Shown in pieces: positions 42,394 to 50,068 of a stretch of DNA of 64,000 bases. How positions within the stretch are numbered: the first letter of the stretch is position 1; every line of letters begins with the position of its first letter. Source of the stretch: JBGLNJ01 sp041300525 (GTDB lineage: Bacteria > Chloroflexota > Anaerolineae > Fen-1058); NCBI GenBank assembly GCA_041300525.1, contig JBGLNJ010000001.1:1302001-1366000 (forward strand). Direction: 5' to 3'. Below the pieces are notes generated by a model that was given only the letters and a program-made list of their open reading frames with translations, was not told the DNA's origin and ran no database searches. The position numbers were made by a program, and so were the translations under genes.

Positions 42394-43863
42394 TAATGAC
42401 ATTGATTCTCGACTTTCCATTTGCTGGACAAAACCGCGCGAATACGGTAACCTGATGCTCGAAACGGAGGGGCGAATGGTTATCCTGTCGAGCGAGATAG
42501 CGACAATTATCTGGGCTTTTCGGCCCGTGTTCAGTGAACGGGTATGGGATTGGGTTCAGATATTGATAGTCGGGGCGATTCTGGCCCCTGGCAAACGTAC
42601 GGTGACAGCCGCGTTGCGAGTGATGGGCCTGAGCCAGGAGAAGCAGTTCCAGAACTATCACCGAGTTCTGAATCGGGCCCGGTGGTCGGGGTTGCAAGCC
42701 AGCCGAATCCTGTTGGGGCTGCTGGTGGCCACTTTTGTGGCGGCGGGCGTGCCGCGGGTGTTCGGCGCAGATGAAACCCTGGAACGACGAAAGGGAGCGA
42801 AGATCAGGGCCAAAGGTGCATTTCGGGATGCGGTGCGGTCGAGCAAGAAGTATACGGTGTACAGTTTCGGGTTGCGCTGGGCCAGTATGATGTTGCTGGT
42901 ACCGGTTCCCTGGAGTTCGCGTGCCTGGGCACTGCCTTTCTTGACCGTGCTGGCACCCTCGCCCAAGACGAATGCAGCCAATGGCAAGCGCCACAAGACG
43001 AGTATTGACTGGATTGAGCAGATGATCCGGGTGATCCGGCGCGGGTGGACAGCGCGGGCCATCGTGTTGGTAGTGGATGGCGGCTTGGTGGCCGTCAAAT
43101 TGGGGTTGCTGTGCACCTGTTTCACTCGTCCGGTCACCTATGTCGCGCGGTTGCGGTTGGATGCCCAGTTGTACGATGAGCCAGGCCTCCAGCCCGAGGG
43201 CAAACGCGGTCCCCCGCCCAAGAAAGGCCAGCGGCAGCCCTCGTTGAAGGCACGGCTGGCAGACCCGAGCACGGCTTGGCAACTGACCGAGATTGACTGG
43301 TATAGGGGCGAACGACGGCTAATCGAGTTCGCCACCGGGATAGCCTTGTGGCATACGTCGGGTTACACTCCCTTGCCGCTGCGCTGGTTACTGGTGCGCG
43401 ATCCGCTGGGTCAACTCGAACCGCAAGCTTTCTTCGCCACCGATCAGGCCACCGCGCTTCTCCAGGTTCTGGCCTGGGTCATTTTGCGCTGGGGTGTCAA
43501 AGTCACGTTTGAGCAAGTCCGAACTCATCTGGGCGTCGAGACCCAACGCCAGTGGTCGGATTTAGCGATTGCCCGCACCACCCCCGCACTGCTGGGTTTG
43601 TTTTCGCTGATCACGCTGCTGGCTCATCGGTTGACTTTGAACCAACCTTTCCCCATTCGTTCGGCGGCTTGGTACGTCAAGACCGAACCCACCTTTTCGG
43701 ATGCTATCGCGCTGGCTCGGCGTCGCCGGTGGACCACGATGAAATTTAACAACTCACCGGCTCAACCCAGACTTGTTTCAATTCCGGCGACTGTATCCGA
43801 TAGCCTCATGGATGCCCTATCTTACGCAGCCTAAAAATGGAAAAAGTCGAGATAAAGACATTA
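42394..43863 (+). mobile_element. IS701-type insertion sequence
   Basis: Imperfect terminal inverted repeats of about 30 bases: left TAATGACATTGATTCTCGAC with TTTCCATTT following, right (inverted) TAATGTCTTTATCTCGAC then TTTTTCCATTT. They enclose one transposase gene. I see no clear target duplication. The right end coincides with the start codon of the HtrA-type gene, so the insertion probably replaced its natural upstream region. Confidence 0.8.
42455..43834 (+). CDS. IS701 family transposase
   Basis: 459 residues, full length for the family. The DDE-type core shows GADETLERRKGAKI with the first catalytic Asp, IVLVVDGGLVAVKL with the second, and FEQVRTHLGVETQRQWSDLA with the Glu; the N-terminal VFSERVWDWVQILIVGAILA and the C-terminal PALLGLFSLITLLAH are also typical. 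No frameshift or stop is present, so it may be active. Start GTG/ATG choice near 42455 is not certain; ATG 42475 is an alternative. Confidence 0.9.
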   Translation: MLETEGRMVILSSEIATIIWAFRPVFSERVWDWVQILIVGAILAPGKRTVTAALRVMGLSQEKQFQNYHRVLNRARWSGLQASRILLGLLVATFVAAGVPRVFGADETLERRKGAKIRAKGAFRDAVRSSKKYTVYSFGLRWASMMLLVPVPWSSRAWALPFLTVLAPSPKTNAANGKRHKTSIDWIEQMIRVIRRGWTARAIVLVVDGGLVAVKLGLLCTCFTRPVTYVARLRLDAQLYDEPGLQPEGKRGPPPKKGQRQPSLKARLADPSTAWQLTEIDWYRGERRLIEFATGIALWHTSGYTPLPLRWLLVRDPLGQLEPQAFFATDQATALLQVLAWVILRWGVKVTFEQVRTHLGVETQRQWSDLAIARTTPALLGLFSLITLLAHRLTLNQPFPIRSAAWYVKTEPTFSDAIALARRRRWTTMKFNNSPAQPRLVSIPATVSDSLMDALSYAA

Positions 43864-44738
43864 TGCGAGTGCCCCAGAAAAAGAAAACTTTGGAATTTGC
43901 AAAAAATCAACAAGAGTCTGACGGCATGCTTCCTCCAGGCCAGGCCACTCGACGTCCCCGCGTCCCGTGGCCAAGTATTGCGCTGGTCGGCATCGGCGTC
44001 TTGATCGCTTTTGGTGTTTTACTGGCTTACAACGCTATTCTGTCTCCTCAGCCGCGCATCACCCAACGCGACGTCAGCACCGCCATCGCGCGCACGCTGG
44101 CGTCGGCCACTCCCCCGCCCCCAGTCGCCGCGCGTGTGTATGACGCGATCTGGCCTTCCGTCGTGCTCATCAACACGCACACCGAAAAAGACGATAAACC
44201 GGAAGAGGGGCACGGCAGCGGCGTCGTCCTGGATGATCGCGGCACCATCCTCACCAGCCTGCACATCGTCCAGGGCGCAGGCGAAATCAAAGTCGTCTTT
44301 GCCGATGGCACAGAATCCAGCGCCGACATTCAAGCCACAGAACCGGAACGGGACATTGCCGTCTTGCGCACGCTACAGCCTCCACAGTTTCTCGTCCCGG
44401 CCATTTTGGGCAATCCAGGCACTCTCCACGTTGGCGACGAGGCCATCGTCGTGGGCAATCCATTCGGGCTGAGGCACTCGGTCACTGCCGGCGTGATCTC
44501 TGGGCTGGATCGCACCTTCAAATTGCCGAACGCTGAGGAGCCGGTGACCGGCCTCATCCAGTTCGACGCGGCGGTCAATCCCGGCAATTCCGGTGGGCCG
44601 CTCCTCAACCGCGACGGCGAAGTTGTCGGCATCGTCACCGCATTGGTCAACCCGACTGACCAGGACGTGTTCATCGGCATCGGCTTTGCGGTTCCGATTG
44701 ACGTCGCCGCTGCTGCGGCGGGAACGCCGCCGTACTAA
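43863..44738 (+). CDS. HtrA/DegP-type trypsin-like serine protease without PDZ
   Basis: 291 residues from ATG 43863, whose first base is the edge of the IS; ATG 43926 is an alternative. A single membrane helix (IALVGIGVLIAFGVLLAY) puts the protease outside the cell. Catalytic triad: His in ILTSLHIVQG, Asp in EPERDIAVL, Ser in NPGNSGGPLL. There is no PDZ domain, and the protein ends right after the protease core (FGIGFAVPID-like segment). It probably degrades or senses misfolded envelope proteins. The true N-terminus may have been altered by the IS. Confidence 0.88.
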   Translation: MRVPQKKKTLEFAKNQQESDGMLPPGQATRRPRVPWPSIALVGIGVLIAFGVLLAYNAILSPQPRITQRDVSTAIARTLASATPPPPVAARVYDAIWPSVVLINTHTEKDDKPEEGHGSGVVLDDRGTILTSLHIVQGAGEIKVVFADGTESSADIQATEPERDIAVLRTLQPPQFLVPAILGNPGTLHVGDEAIVVGNPFGLRHSVTAGVISGLDRTFKLPNAEEPVTGLIQFDAAVNPGNSGGPLLNRDGEVVGIVTALVNPTDQDVFIGIGFAVPIDVAAAAAGTPPY

Positions 44739-44757
44739 CGGCGAAGGAGAAAGCGTG

Positions 44758-45777
44758 ATGGCAAATCAGGTACTCGAGATGAATCCCGAAGGCGCATCGC
44801 TCATGGAGCGCGTGCTGTTCGAAGTCAAAAAAGTCATCGTAGGCCAAGACCATCTTTTGGAGCGGCTGCTCGTGGCGTTGCTGGCGCGCGGGCATATCCT
44901 GGTCGAAGGCGTGCCGGGCTTGGCCAAGACGTTGGCGATCAAGACGCTGGCCCAAGCCCTCAGCGGCGATTTCAAACGCATCCAGTTCACGCCCGATCTC
45001 GTTCCCGCCGATCTGGTGGGCACGCGAATCTACAATCAAAAGACCGGCGAGTTTTCCACATCGCTCGGGCCCATCTTTACCAATCTCTTGCTCGCGGACG
45101 AGATCAACCGCGCGCCCGCCAAAGTGCAGAGCGCGCTGCTCGAGGTGATGCAGGAGCGGCAGGTGACCATCGGGCGCGAGACGCATCAAGTGCCTGATCC
45201 GTTCCTCGTCCTGGCAACGCAGAACCCCATCGAGACCGAAGGCACTTATCCGCTGCCGGAAGCGCAAGTGGATCGCTTTATGATGAAGGTGCTGGTGGGC
45301 TATCCCAGCGATCAAGAGGAGTTTGTGATCGTCGAGCGCATGACGGGCACGCTGCTCCCCGTGGGCGCCGTCCTCACCACGCAGCAACTCATTGACTTGC
45401 AGCGAGAAGCCGATAAGGTGTATGCCGATCCCGCGCTCATGGAATACGCGGTTCGCATCGTTTCGGCCACGCGCCGGCCCGCCGAGCACGGCCTGAGCGA
45501 CATGGCGCGTTATATCCTCTATGGAGCCAGCCCGCGCGCTTCGATCAACTTGATCCTCACCGGGCGGGCGCTTGCGTTTGTGCGGGGCCGGAGTTACGTG
45601 CTGGCGCAAGATATTCTCGACATGGCGTTGGATGTGCTGCGCCACCGGCTCATCCTTTCTTACGAGGCCATGTCGGACAACGTGACGAGCGACGTGCTGC
45701 TCACGCGGGTCTTGACGCAAATCCCGGCGCCGGCCCAACCTTTGCAAGAACATGTCTATCTCAACGTCAACGCCTGA
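44758..45777 (+). CDS. moxR: MoxR family AAA+ ATPase
   Basis: 339 residues from ATG 44758 (GTG 44755 is adjacent in frame), after AAGGAGAAAG. Walker A GVPGLAKT, Walker B LLLADEINRA, sensor and box VII motifs ATQNPIETEGTYPLPEAQVDRF are complete. MoxR ATPases act as chaperones that load or activate partners through VWA proteins; the usual partners DUF58 and VWA follow directly, with a 26-base overlap to DUF58. The operon is the standard MoxR-DUF58-VWA cluster. Confidence 0.94.
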   Translation: MANQVLEMNPEGASLMERVLFEVKKVIVGQDHLLERLLVALLARGHILVEGVPGLAKTLAIKTLAQALSGDFKRIQFTPDLVPADLVGTRIYNQKTGEFSTSLGPIFTNLLLADEINRAPAKVQSALLEVMQERQVTIGRETHQVPDPFLVLATQNPIETEGTYPLPEAQVDRFMMKVLVGYPSDQEEFVIVERMTGTLLPVGAVLTTQQLIDLQREADKVYADPALMEYAVRIVSATRRPAEHGLSDMARYILYGASPRASINLILTGRALAFVRGRSYVLAQDILDMALDVLRHRLILSYEAMSDNVTSDVLLTRVLTQIPAPAQPLQEHVYLNVNA

Positions 45778-46672
45778 GCGAATCCTGCAACGCCTGGACT
45801 GGCAGGTGATCCGCCGCCTAGACGGCATCCTGCAAGGCGATTATCGGAGCCTCTTTTACGGCTTCGGCCTCGACCTGGCGGACCTGCGCGAGTACCAACC
45901 CGGCGACGACATTCGCGCCATGGATTGGAACGTCACGGCGCGTTTGGCGACGCCTTACGTCCGGCAGTACATCGAAGACCGCGACATCACCGCCTGGTTC
46001 CTGCTCGACCTCAGTCCGTCGGTAGATTTCGGCACGGTGAACAGCCTCAAGCGCGATTGCCTGATTGACTTTGTCACGGTTCTGGCGAGACTCTTGACCC
46101 GGCATGGCAACCGGGTGGGCGCGATGCTTTACGGCAGCCACGTCGAGCGCATCATTCCTGCGCGCGGCGGACGACTGCATGTGCTGCGGCTGATTAACGA
46201 CCTGCTGAAGCAACCGCACTTGAGTCGAACGCCGATGACGGATCTCAAGGTGCTGTTGGAGACGGCTTTCGGTTCCATCCGGCGGCGGTCGCTGATCTTT
46301 GTCGTGTCGGACTTTATCAGCACGCAGGGGTGGGAGCGCCCGCTTGGCCTGTTGAGCCGGCGACACGAGGTGCTGGCAGTGCGACTTTGGGATCCGCGCG
46401 AGACTGAATTGCCCGACATGGGCCTGGTGGTCATGCAAGACGCCGAGACCGGCGAGCAACTCTATGTGGATACGCATGACCGCAAATTCCGCCTGCGTTT
46501 CCAACAAGCAGCCCAGCGGCGGCAAGCCGAATTGAACTCGGCCTTCCGCCACGCCGGTGTTGACGTGCTCTCGCTTTCGACCGAGGATGACTTGGTGCGC
46601 GCCATCGTCAGCTTTGCGGCCCAGCGCAAACAGCAGAAGCAAATCTCCAATCTCCAATCTCCGGGCTCATGA
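45752..46672 (+). CDS. DUF58 protein (MoxR operon)
   Basis: 306 residues. DUF58 signature GLDLADLREYQPGDDIRAMDWNVTAR is visible, cut here to its core LREYQPGDDIRAMDWN, followed by a VWA-like region (WFLLDLSPSVDFG) with a partial MIDAS. It usually works with the MoxR ATPase in envelope or metal-centre assembly. Its last residues QISNLQSPGS come from a CCAATCTCC-type repeat that also supplies the first residues of the next gene, so this C-terminus is probably repeat-derived and not functional. Confidence 0.9.
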   Translation: MSISTSTPERILQRLDWQVIRRLDGILQGDYRSLFYGFGLDLADLREYQPGDDIRAMDWNVTARLATPYVRQYIEDRDITAWFLLDLSPSVDFGTVNSLKRDCLIDFVTVLARLLTRHGNRVGAMLYGSHVERIIPARGGRLHVLRLINDLLKQPHLSRTPMTDLKVLLETAFGSIRRRSLIFVVSDFISTQGWERPLGLLSRRHEVLAVRLWDPRETELPDMGLVVMQDAETGEQLYVDTHDRKFRLRFQQAAQRRQAELNSAFRHAGVDVLSLSTEDDLVRAIVSFAAQRKQQKQISNLQSPGS

Positions 46673-46690
46673 GGTTGGAGATTGGAGATT
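46636..46690. repeat. CCAATCTCC inverted repeat across a gene boundary
   Basis: AATCTCC units (three in a row before the stop of DUF58) face GGAGATT units (after the VWA start) around GGGCTCATGAGG. The hairpin contains the stop codon of one gene and the start of the next. The same AATCTCC unit is found inside the uxaE gene near 19400. Confidence 0.8.
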
Positions 46691-47709
46691 TGAACAGGTG
46701 TAGCATGTATTTCTTATGGCCCCTTATGCTCTGGTTATTGCTCTTGATTCCGGCGCTCGTCGTGCTGTATATCCTGGCGCAACGGAGGCGGCAGAGATAC
46801 GCGCTGCGCTACGCCAGCCTCTCGCTGGTGAAAGAAGCTTTGGGCCGAGGGCCGGGCTTTCGCCGTCACATCCCGCCGGCTTTATTTCTCAGCGGCCTCG
46901 CCGTCATGATCGTCGCGCTGGCGCGCCCTTGCACTCTAGTCACATTGCCGTCACAGGAAGGGACCGTCATACTGACGATGGACGTTTCGGGCAGCATGAG
47001 GGCCGACGACCTCAAGCCTAACCGCATCGAGGCGGCCAAGTCGGCGGCGCGTTCGTTCGTCGAAAAGCAGCCTTCGGGCGTCCGGGTCGGCATCGTCTCG
47101 TTCAGCGATAATGCCTTTCTCGTCCAGGCCCCCACCGACGACAAGGAAGCCGTCATCGCGGCAATCAACCGGCTGACGCCACAGCGAGGCACAGCTATCG
47201 GACGGGCGCTCCTCACCTCGCTGGATGCCATCTTTGAGGAAGCGAATGTGGAAGGCGGCCCACCTGGCTCTGCGAGCGATCCAACTCCAACGCCGACGCC
47301 GGTACCCCAGGGCGTGTACGAGCCGGCGATCATTGTCTTGCTGACCGATGGCGAGAATAACCAGGGGCCGCGCCCGCTCGATGTGATTGATCAGATCGCC
47401 GCGCGCGGCGTGCGCGTCTACGCCGTGGGCGTGGGCACTGCAGAGGGAACTGTCTTGCACATTCAGGGGCGATCCATTCGCACACGCCTTGACGAAGAAA
47501 CGCTCAAGCGTGTGGCCTCCGCTACTGAGGGCGCCTATTACAGCGCGACGAACGAAAAAGACCTTGTTGCGATTTACAATAGTCTTTCCACGCACCTGGT
47601 ATTCAAGAAAGAGCAAACCGAGGTCACGGCCATCTTTACGGGCGTGGCGGTTGCCTTTTTGCTAGTGGGCGGATGCCTGTCACTCTTCTGGTTCAATCGC
47701 CTGCCTTGA
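46669..47709 (+). CDS. batA: VWA domain membrane protein (BatA type)
   Basis: 346 residues from ATG 46669, which overlaps the DUF58 stop (ATGA); ATG 46705 (MYFLWPL) is the likelier ancestral start because residues 1-12 come from a repeat. Two N-terminal membrane helices, a VWA domain with MIDAS TMDVSGSMRADD, a PTPTPTP loop insert, LTDGENNQGP, and a last C-terminal helix are seen. BatA proteins work with MoxR and DUF58, originally linked to aerotolerance in Bacteroides. A palindromic repeat follows. Confidence 0.88.
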   Translation: MRLEIGDLNRCSMYFLWPLMLWLLLLIPALVVLYILAQRRRQRYALRYASLSLVKEALGRGPGFRRHIPPALFLSGLAVMIVALARPCTLVTLPSQEGTVILTMDVSGSMRADDLKPNRIEAAKSAARSFVEKQPSGVRVGIVSFSDNAFLVQAPTDDKEAVIAAINRLTPQRGTAIGRALLTSLDAIFEEANVEGGPPGSASDPTPTPTPVPQGVYEPAIIVLLTDGENNQGPRPLDVIDQIAARGVRVYAVGVGTAEGTVLHIQGRSIRTRLDEETLKRVASATEGAYYSATNEKDLVAIYNSLSTHLVFKKEQTEVTAIFTGVAVAFLLVGGCLSLFWFNRLP

Positions 47710-47716
47710 CGACCTC

Positions 47717-47766
47717 AGACCTGACAGGTTTCCCGACCGTTACGGTCGGCTGAACCTGTCAGGTCT
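47717..47766. repeat. Dispersed palindromic repeat, copy 3
   Basis: Arms AGACCTGACAGGTT and AACCTGTCAGGTCT, identical to the copy at 2080, enclose a second palindrome CCGACCGT-T-ACGGTCGG. It lies after the VWA gene and may end that transcript. Confidence 0.88.
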
Positions 47767-47822
47767 ATGCTTCCACTTGCCTATCCTCACGAAACAGACT
47801 AGAATCGCGCCGGAGATGTCTG

Positions 47823-48435
47823 ATGGCTGAACACCACACCGCTGTCTTTGACGCCATCCGCGCCCGCCGCTCGATGCGCCGTTACACCGACCAGCCGGTG
47901 GATCGCGCGACGATTAAGGCGATCCTCAATACGGCGATGCATGCGCCTTCGGCGCACAACCGCCAACCCTGGCGATTCGCCGTCGTCACGTCGCCCGAAG
48001 CTAAAGCACGACTCGCCTCCGGGATGGGAGAACGGCTGCGCGCCGACCGGCTCGCCGAGGGCAGTTCGCCGGACGACGTCGAAGTGGATGTTTCGCGGTC
48101 GCGCGCGCATCATGGCTGCGCCAGTCGTCATCCTGGCTTGCCTGACGATGAGCGACATGGACAAGTATCCGGACGCAAGACGCGGCAACGCCGAGCGAAT
48201 CATGGCGATTCAAAGTGTCGCAGCGGCGATCCAGAATTTTTTGCTGGCTGCGCACGCGCTCGGACTGGGCGCAGGTTGGATGTGCGCCCCGCTGTTCGCG
48301 CCGGATGAAGCACGCGCTGCGCTTGATCTGCCCGCCGATTGGGAACCACAGGCGCTCATTACGCTGGGCTATCCGGCGCAAGAACCCCAACCCAAAACTA
48401 TCGAGCCGTTGGATTCAAAGGCAGTGTACCGATGA
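47823..48435 (+). pseudogene. Nitroreductase family protein (FbiB-like), frameshifted
   Basis: Two frames make one protein of about 200 residues: AIRARRSMRRYTDQPVDRAT and APSAHNRQPWRFAVV (FMN binding) in the first, then APVVILACLTMSDMDKYPD, IMAIQSVAAAIQNFLLAAHA and GLGAGWMCAPLF in the second. The shift is at (GC)4, 48101-48108. The sequence resembles the FMN domain of FbiB, the gamma-glutamyl ligase/nitroreductase of F420 synthesis, and the next gene begins as CofD, also from F420 synthesis. The shift may be a sequencing error or a slippage site. Confidence 0.85.
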
Positions 48436-48695
48436 ACATTGTCGCGTTAGCCGGTGGCGTGGGGGGAGCCAAGTTAGCCGAAGGATTGGCGCAGTGTTTG
48501 CCACCATCCCCATCCCCGGCCCCGCGAAGCGTCACGTCGCTAAACAGCGCAACAGGGGAAGGGAGATGGCCCCCTCCCCCGGCCCCTCCCCCGTCTTCGA
48601 CAGGGGAGGGGAGGTTGACCGTCATCGTCAACACTGGCGACGATTTTGACTGGATGGGGCTGCGCATTTGTCCCGACCTGGACACGGTGATGTAC
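48432..48695 (+). pseudogene. cofD: 2-phospho-L-lactate transferase (CofD/FbiA), N-terminal fragment
   Basis: MNIVALAGGVGGAKLAEGLA is the CofD phosphate-binding start and VIVNTGDDFDWMGLRICPDL with DTVMY is the next conserved block. Between them lies a roughly 30-residue insert rich in Pro, Ser and Gly (from 48500 to 48610), encoded by CCCCTCCCC-type palindromic DNA that relatives lack. At about 48695 the frame passes without a stop into a prolyl oligopeptidase. CofD joins phospholactate to the deazaflavin Fo in F420 synthesis. The 4-base overlap with the nitroreductase gene supports an operon. Confidence 0.85.
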
Positions 48696-49238
48696 TTCCT
48701 TGTCCGTGAAGGCTACGCCGATCCAAAGCGCATCGCCATCACCGGCGCGAGTTACGGCGGCTACCTCACGATGACGGCCCTCACGCGGCATCCGCAAGTA
48801 TTCGCCGCCGGTTCGGCCATCGTCCCGTTCCTCAACTGGTTCACCGAGCACGCCAACGAGCGCGCGGACTTGCGCTACTGGGACGAGCAAAACTTTGGCG
48901 ACCCGGTCAAGGACGCTCAACGCTTTCGCGAGTACTCGCCGATCTTTTTCATGGAGAACATTGTCGCGCCGGTGCAAATGATCGCCGGGGCGAACGACCC
49001 GCGCTGCCCGGCTTCCGAGACCGAGCAGGCAGCAGCACTGCTAAAAGACATGGGCGTGCCATACGACGTCGTCATCTATCCCGACGAGGGACACGGGTTC
49101 CGCAAGGTCAGCAACCGGGTGGACGCTTCCCGCAAGCGCGCCGAGTTTTTGAACGAGCGCCTGGCCGTCAAGAAAGCCGCAGTGAAAACCAAGCGCAAAC
49201 CCGCCGCCAACAAGAAATCCGCCATCCGCCGAAAGTGA
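48696..49238 (+). pseudogene. S9 prolyl oligopeptidase, C-terminal catalytic fragment
   Basis: About 180 residues from FLVREGYADPKRIAITGASY onward: the nucleophile elbow is GASYGGYLT, the aspartate is in IAGANDPRCP, and the histidine in YPDEGHGFRKV. The beta-propeller and the first part of the alpha/beta hydrolase domain are missing. The frame is continuous with cofD. The last 25 residues are a lysine-rich tail (VKKAAVKTKRKPAANKKSA). A complete S9 peptidase lies 0.8 kb downstream. Confidence 0.85.
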
Positions 49239-49249
49239 GGAGGGGTCAC

Positions 49250-50068
49250 ATGCCCCAAGACAAAATCAGCTATACCGAGCTGGCTCATCAAGTCGTACGC
49301 GAGTCGCCCGAGCCGTTGCCGTTCAACGAAATCTGGTATCGCGTCCACGCCATCACGCCGATCAAAACCAAGAATCCCAAAGGCACAATGCGCAGCGCGA
49401 TTGGCCAGAGCCGCTTGATCGTCGCAACGGGCGATGGGCGCTATGGCTGGAAGCCGCGCGTCATCACCGGTTCGGTGCTGCGGCTCACGCTGTCCAAGTC
49501 CGACCTGGCAGGACAGTTCATCGAGTTTGACGACGACCTGCGGGATGTTCTATGGCCGACGTTCTTTGAGATTCAAATGCGCACAGACCGCCGCCCTGTC
49601 AGCCTTCGACTGCCGGACAGTAGCGTGACCTCGTTGTCTCTGGAATTTGCGGGCGCTGGCCGATGGGGGACATCCGGCTCGTCTGATTTCTGGCTGTGGT
49701 TCAAGCAACTCAAAGCCAGGCAGGGCGATCACCTGATCTTTTGTGTGCTCGACGGCGATGCCAGGCTCTACGGCGTCGAGTTTCAACCTCGCGCTGCGCG
49801 CGACGAGGCGGCCATCGCGGAACGCAACCAGGCCATCTTGCAGGCCGCTCTGGCCTTTTACCGCAGCAAGGCGAACGGCGCAGCGGTTTGGGACATCACT
49901 TCGCATCTGTTGGCGACCGGCCAATACAAGCATCCAATACCGCCCGATCCCTTTGCAGAGATTTGGACGCCAAAGGTGTGGAAGCCCGAACTGGCCAAGA
50001 AAGAAATGCGCGGGGGATGGACTTGGGTCCGTGTCACAGACGCACCGAGGAGAAAAAAACATGACTGA
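49250..50068 (+). CDS. HARE-HTH-type protein of unknown function
   Basis: 272 residues from ATG 49250, after GGAGGGG. Residues 1-65 (SYTELAHQVVRESPEPLPFN, EIWYRVHAITPIKTKNPKGT, RLIVATGDGRYGWKPR) match the HARE-HTH fold shared by RNA polymerase delta, ASXL and restriction-linked proteins, a winged helix that binds DNA or partners. The middle is unrecognised with DFWLWFKQLKARQGDHLIFC; the last 100 residues are helical and end in HLLATGQYKHPIPPDPF. It overlaps the next gene by 8 bases. It may be a regulator or a nuclease partner; no catalytic motif is seen. Confidence 0.65.
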   Translation: MPQDKISYTELAHQVVRESPEPLPFNEIWYRVHAITPIKTKNPKGTMRSAIGQSRLIVATGDGRYGWKPRVITGSVLRLTLSKSDLAGQFIEFDDDLRDVLWPTFFEIQMRTDRRPVSLRLPDSSVTSLSLEFAGAGRWGTSGSSDFWLWFKQLKARQGDHLIFCVLDGDARLYGVEFQPRAARDEAAIAERNQAILQAALAFYRSKANGAAVWDITSHLLATGQYKHPIPPDPFAEIWTPKVWKPELAKKEMRGGWTWVRVTDAPRRKKHD

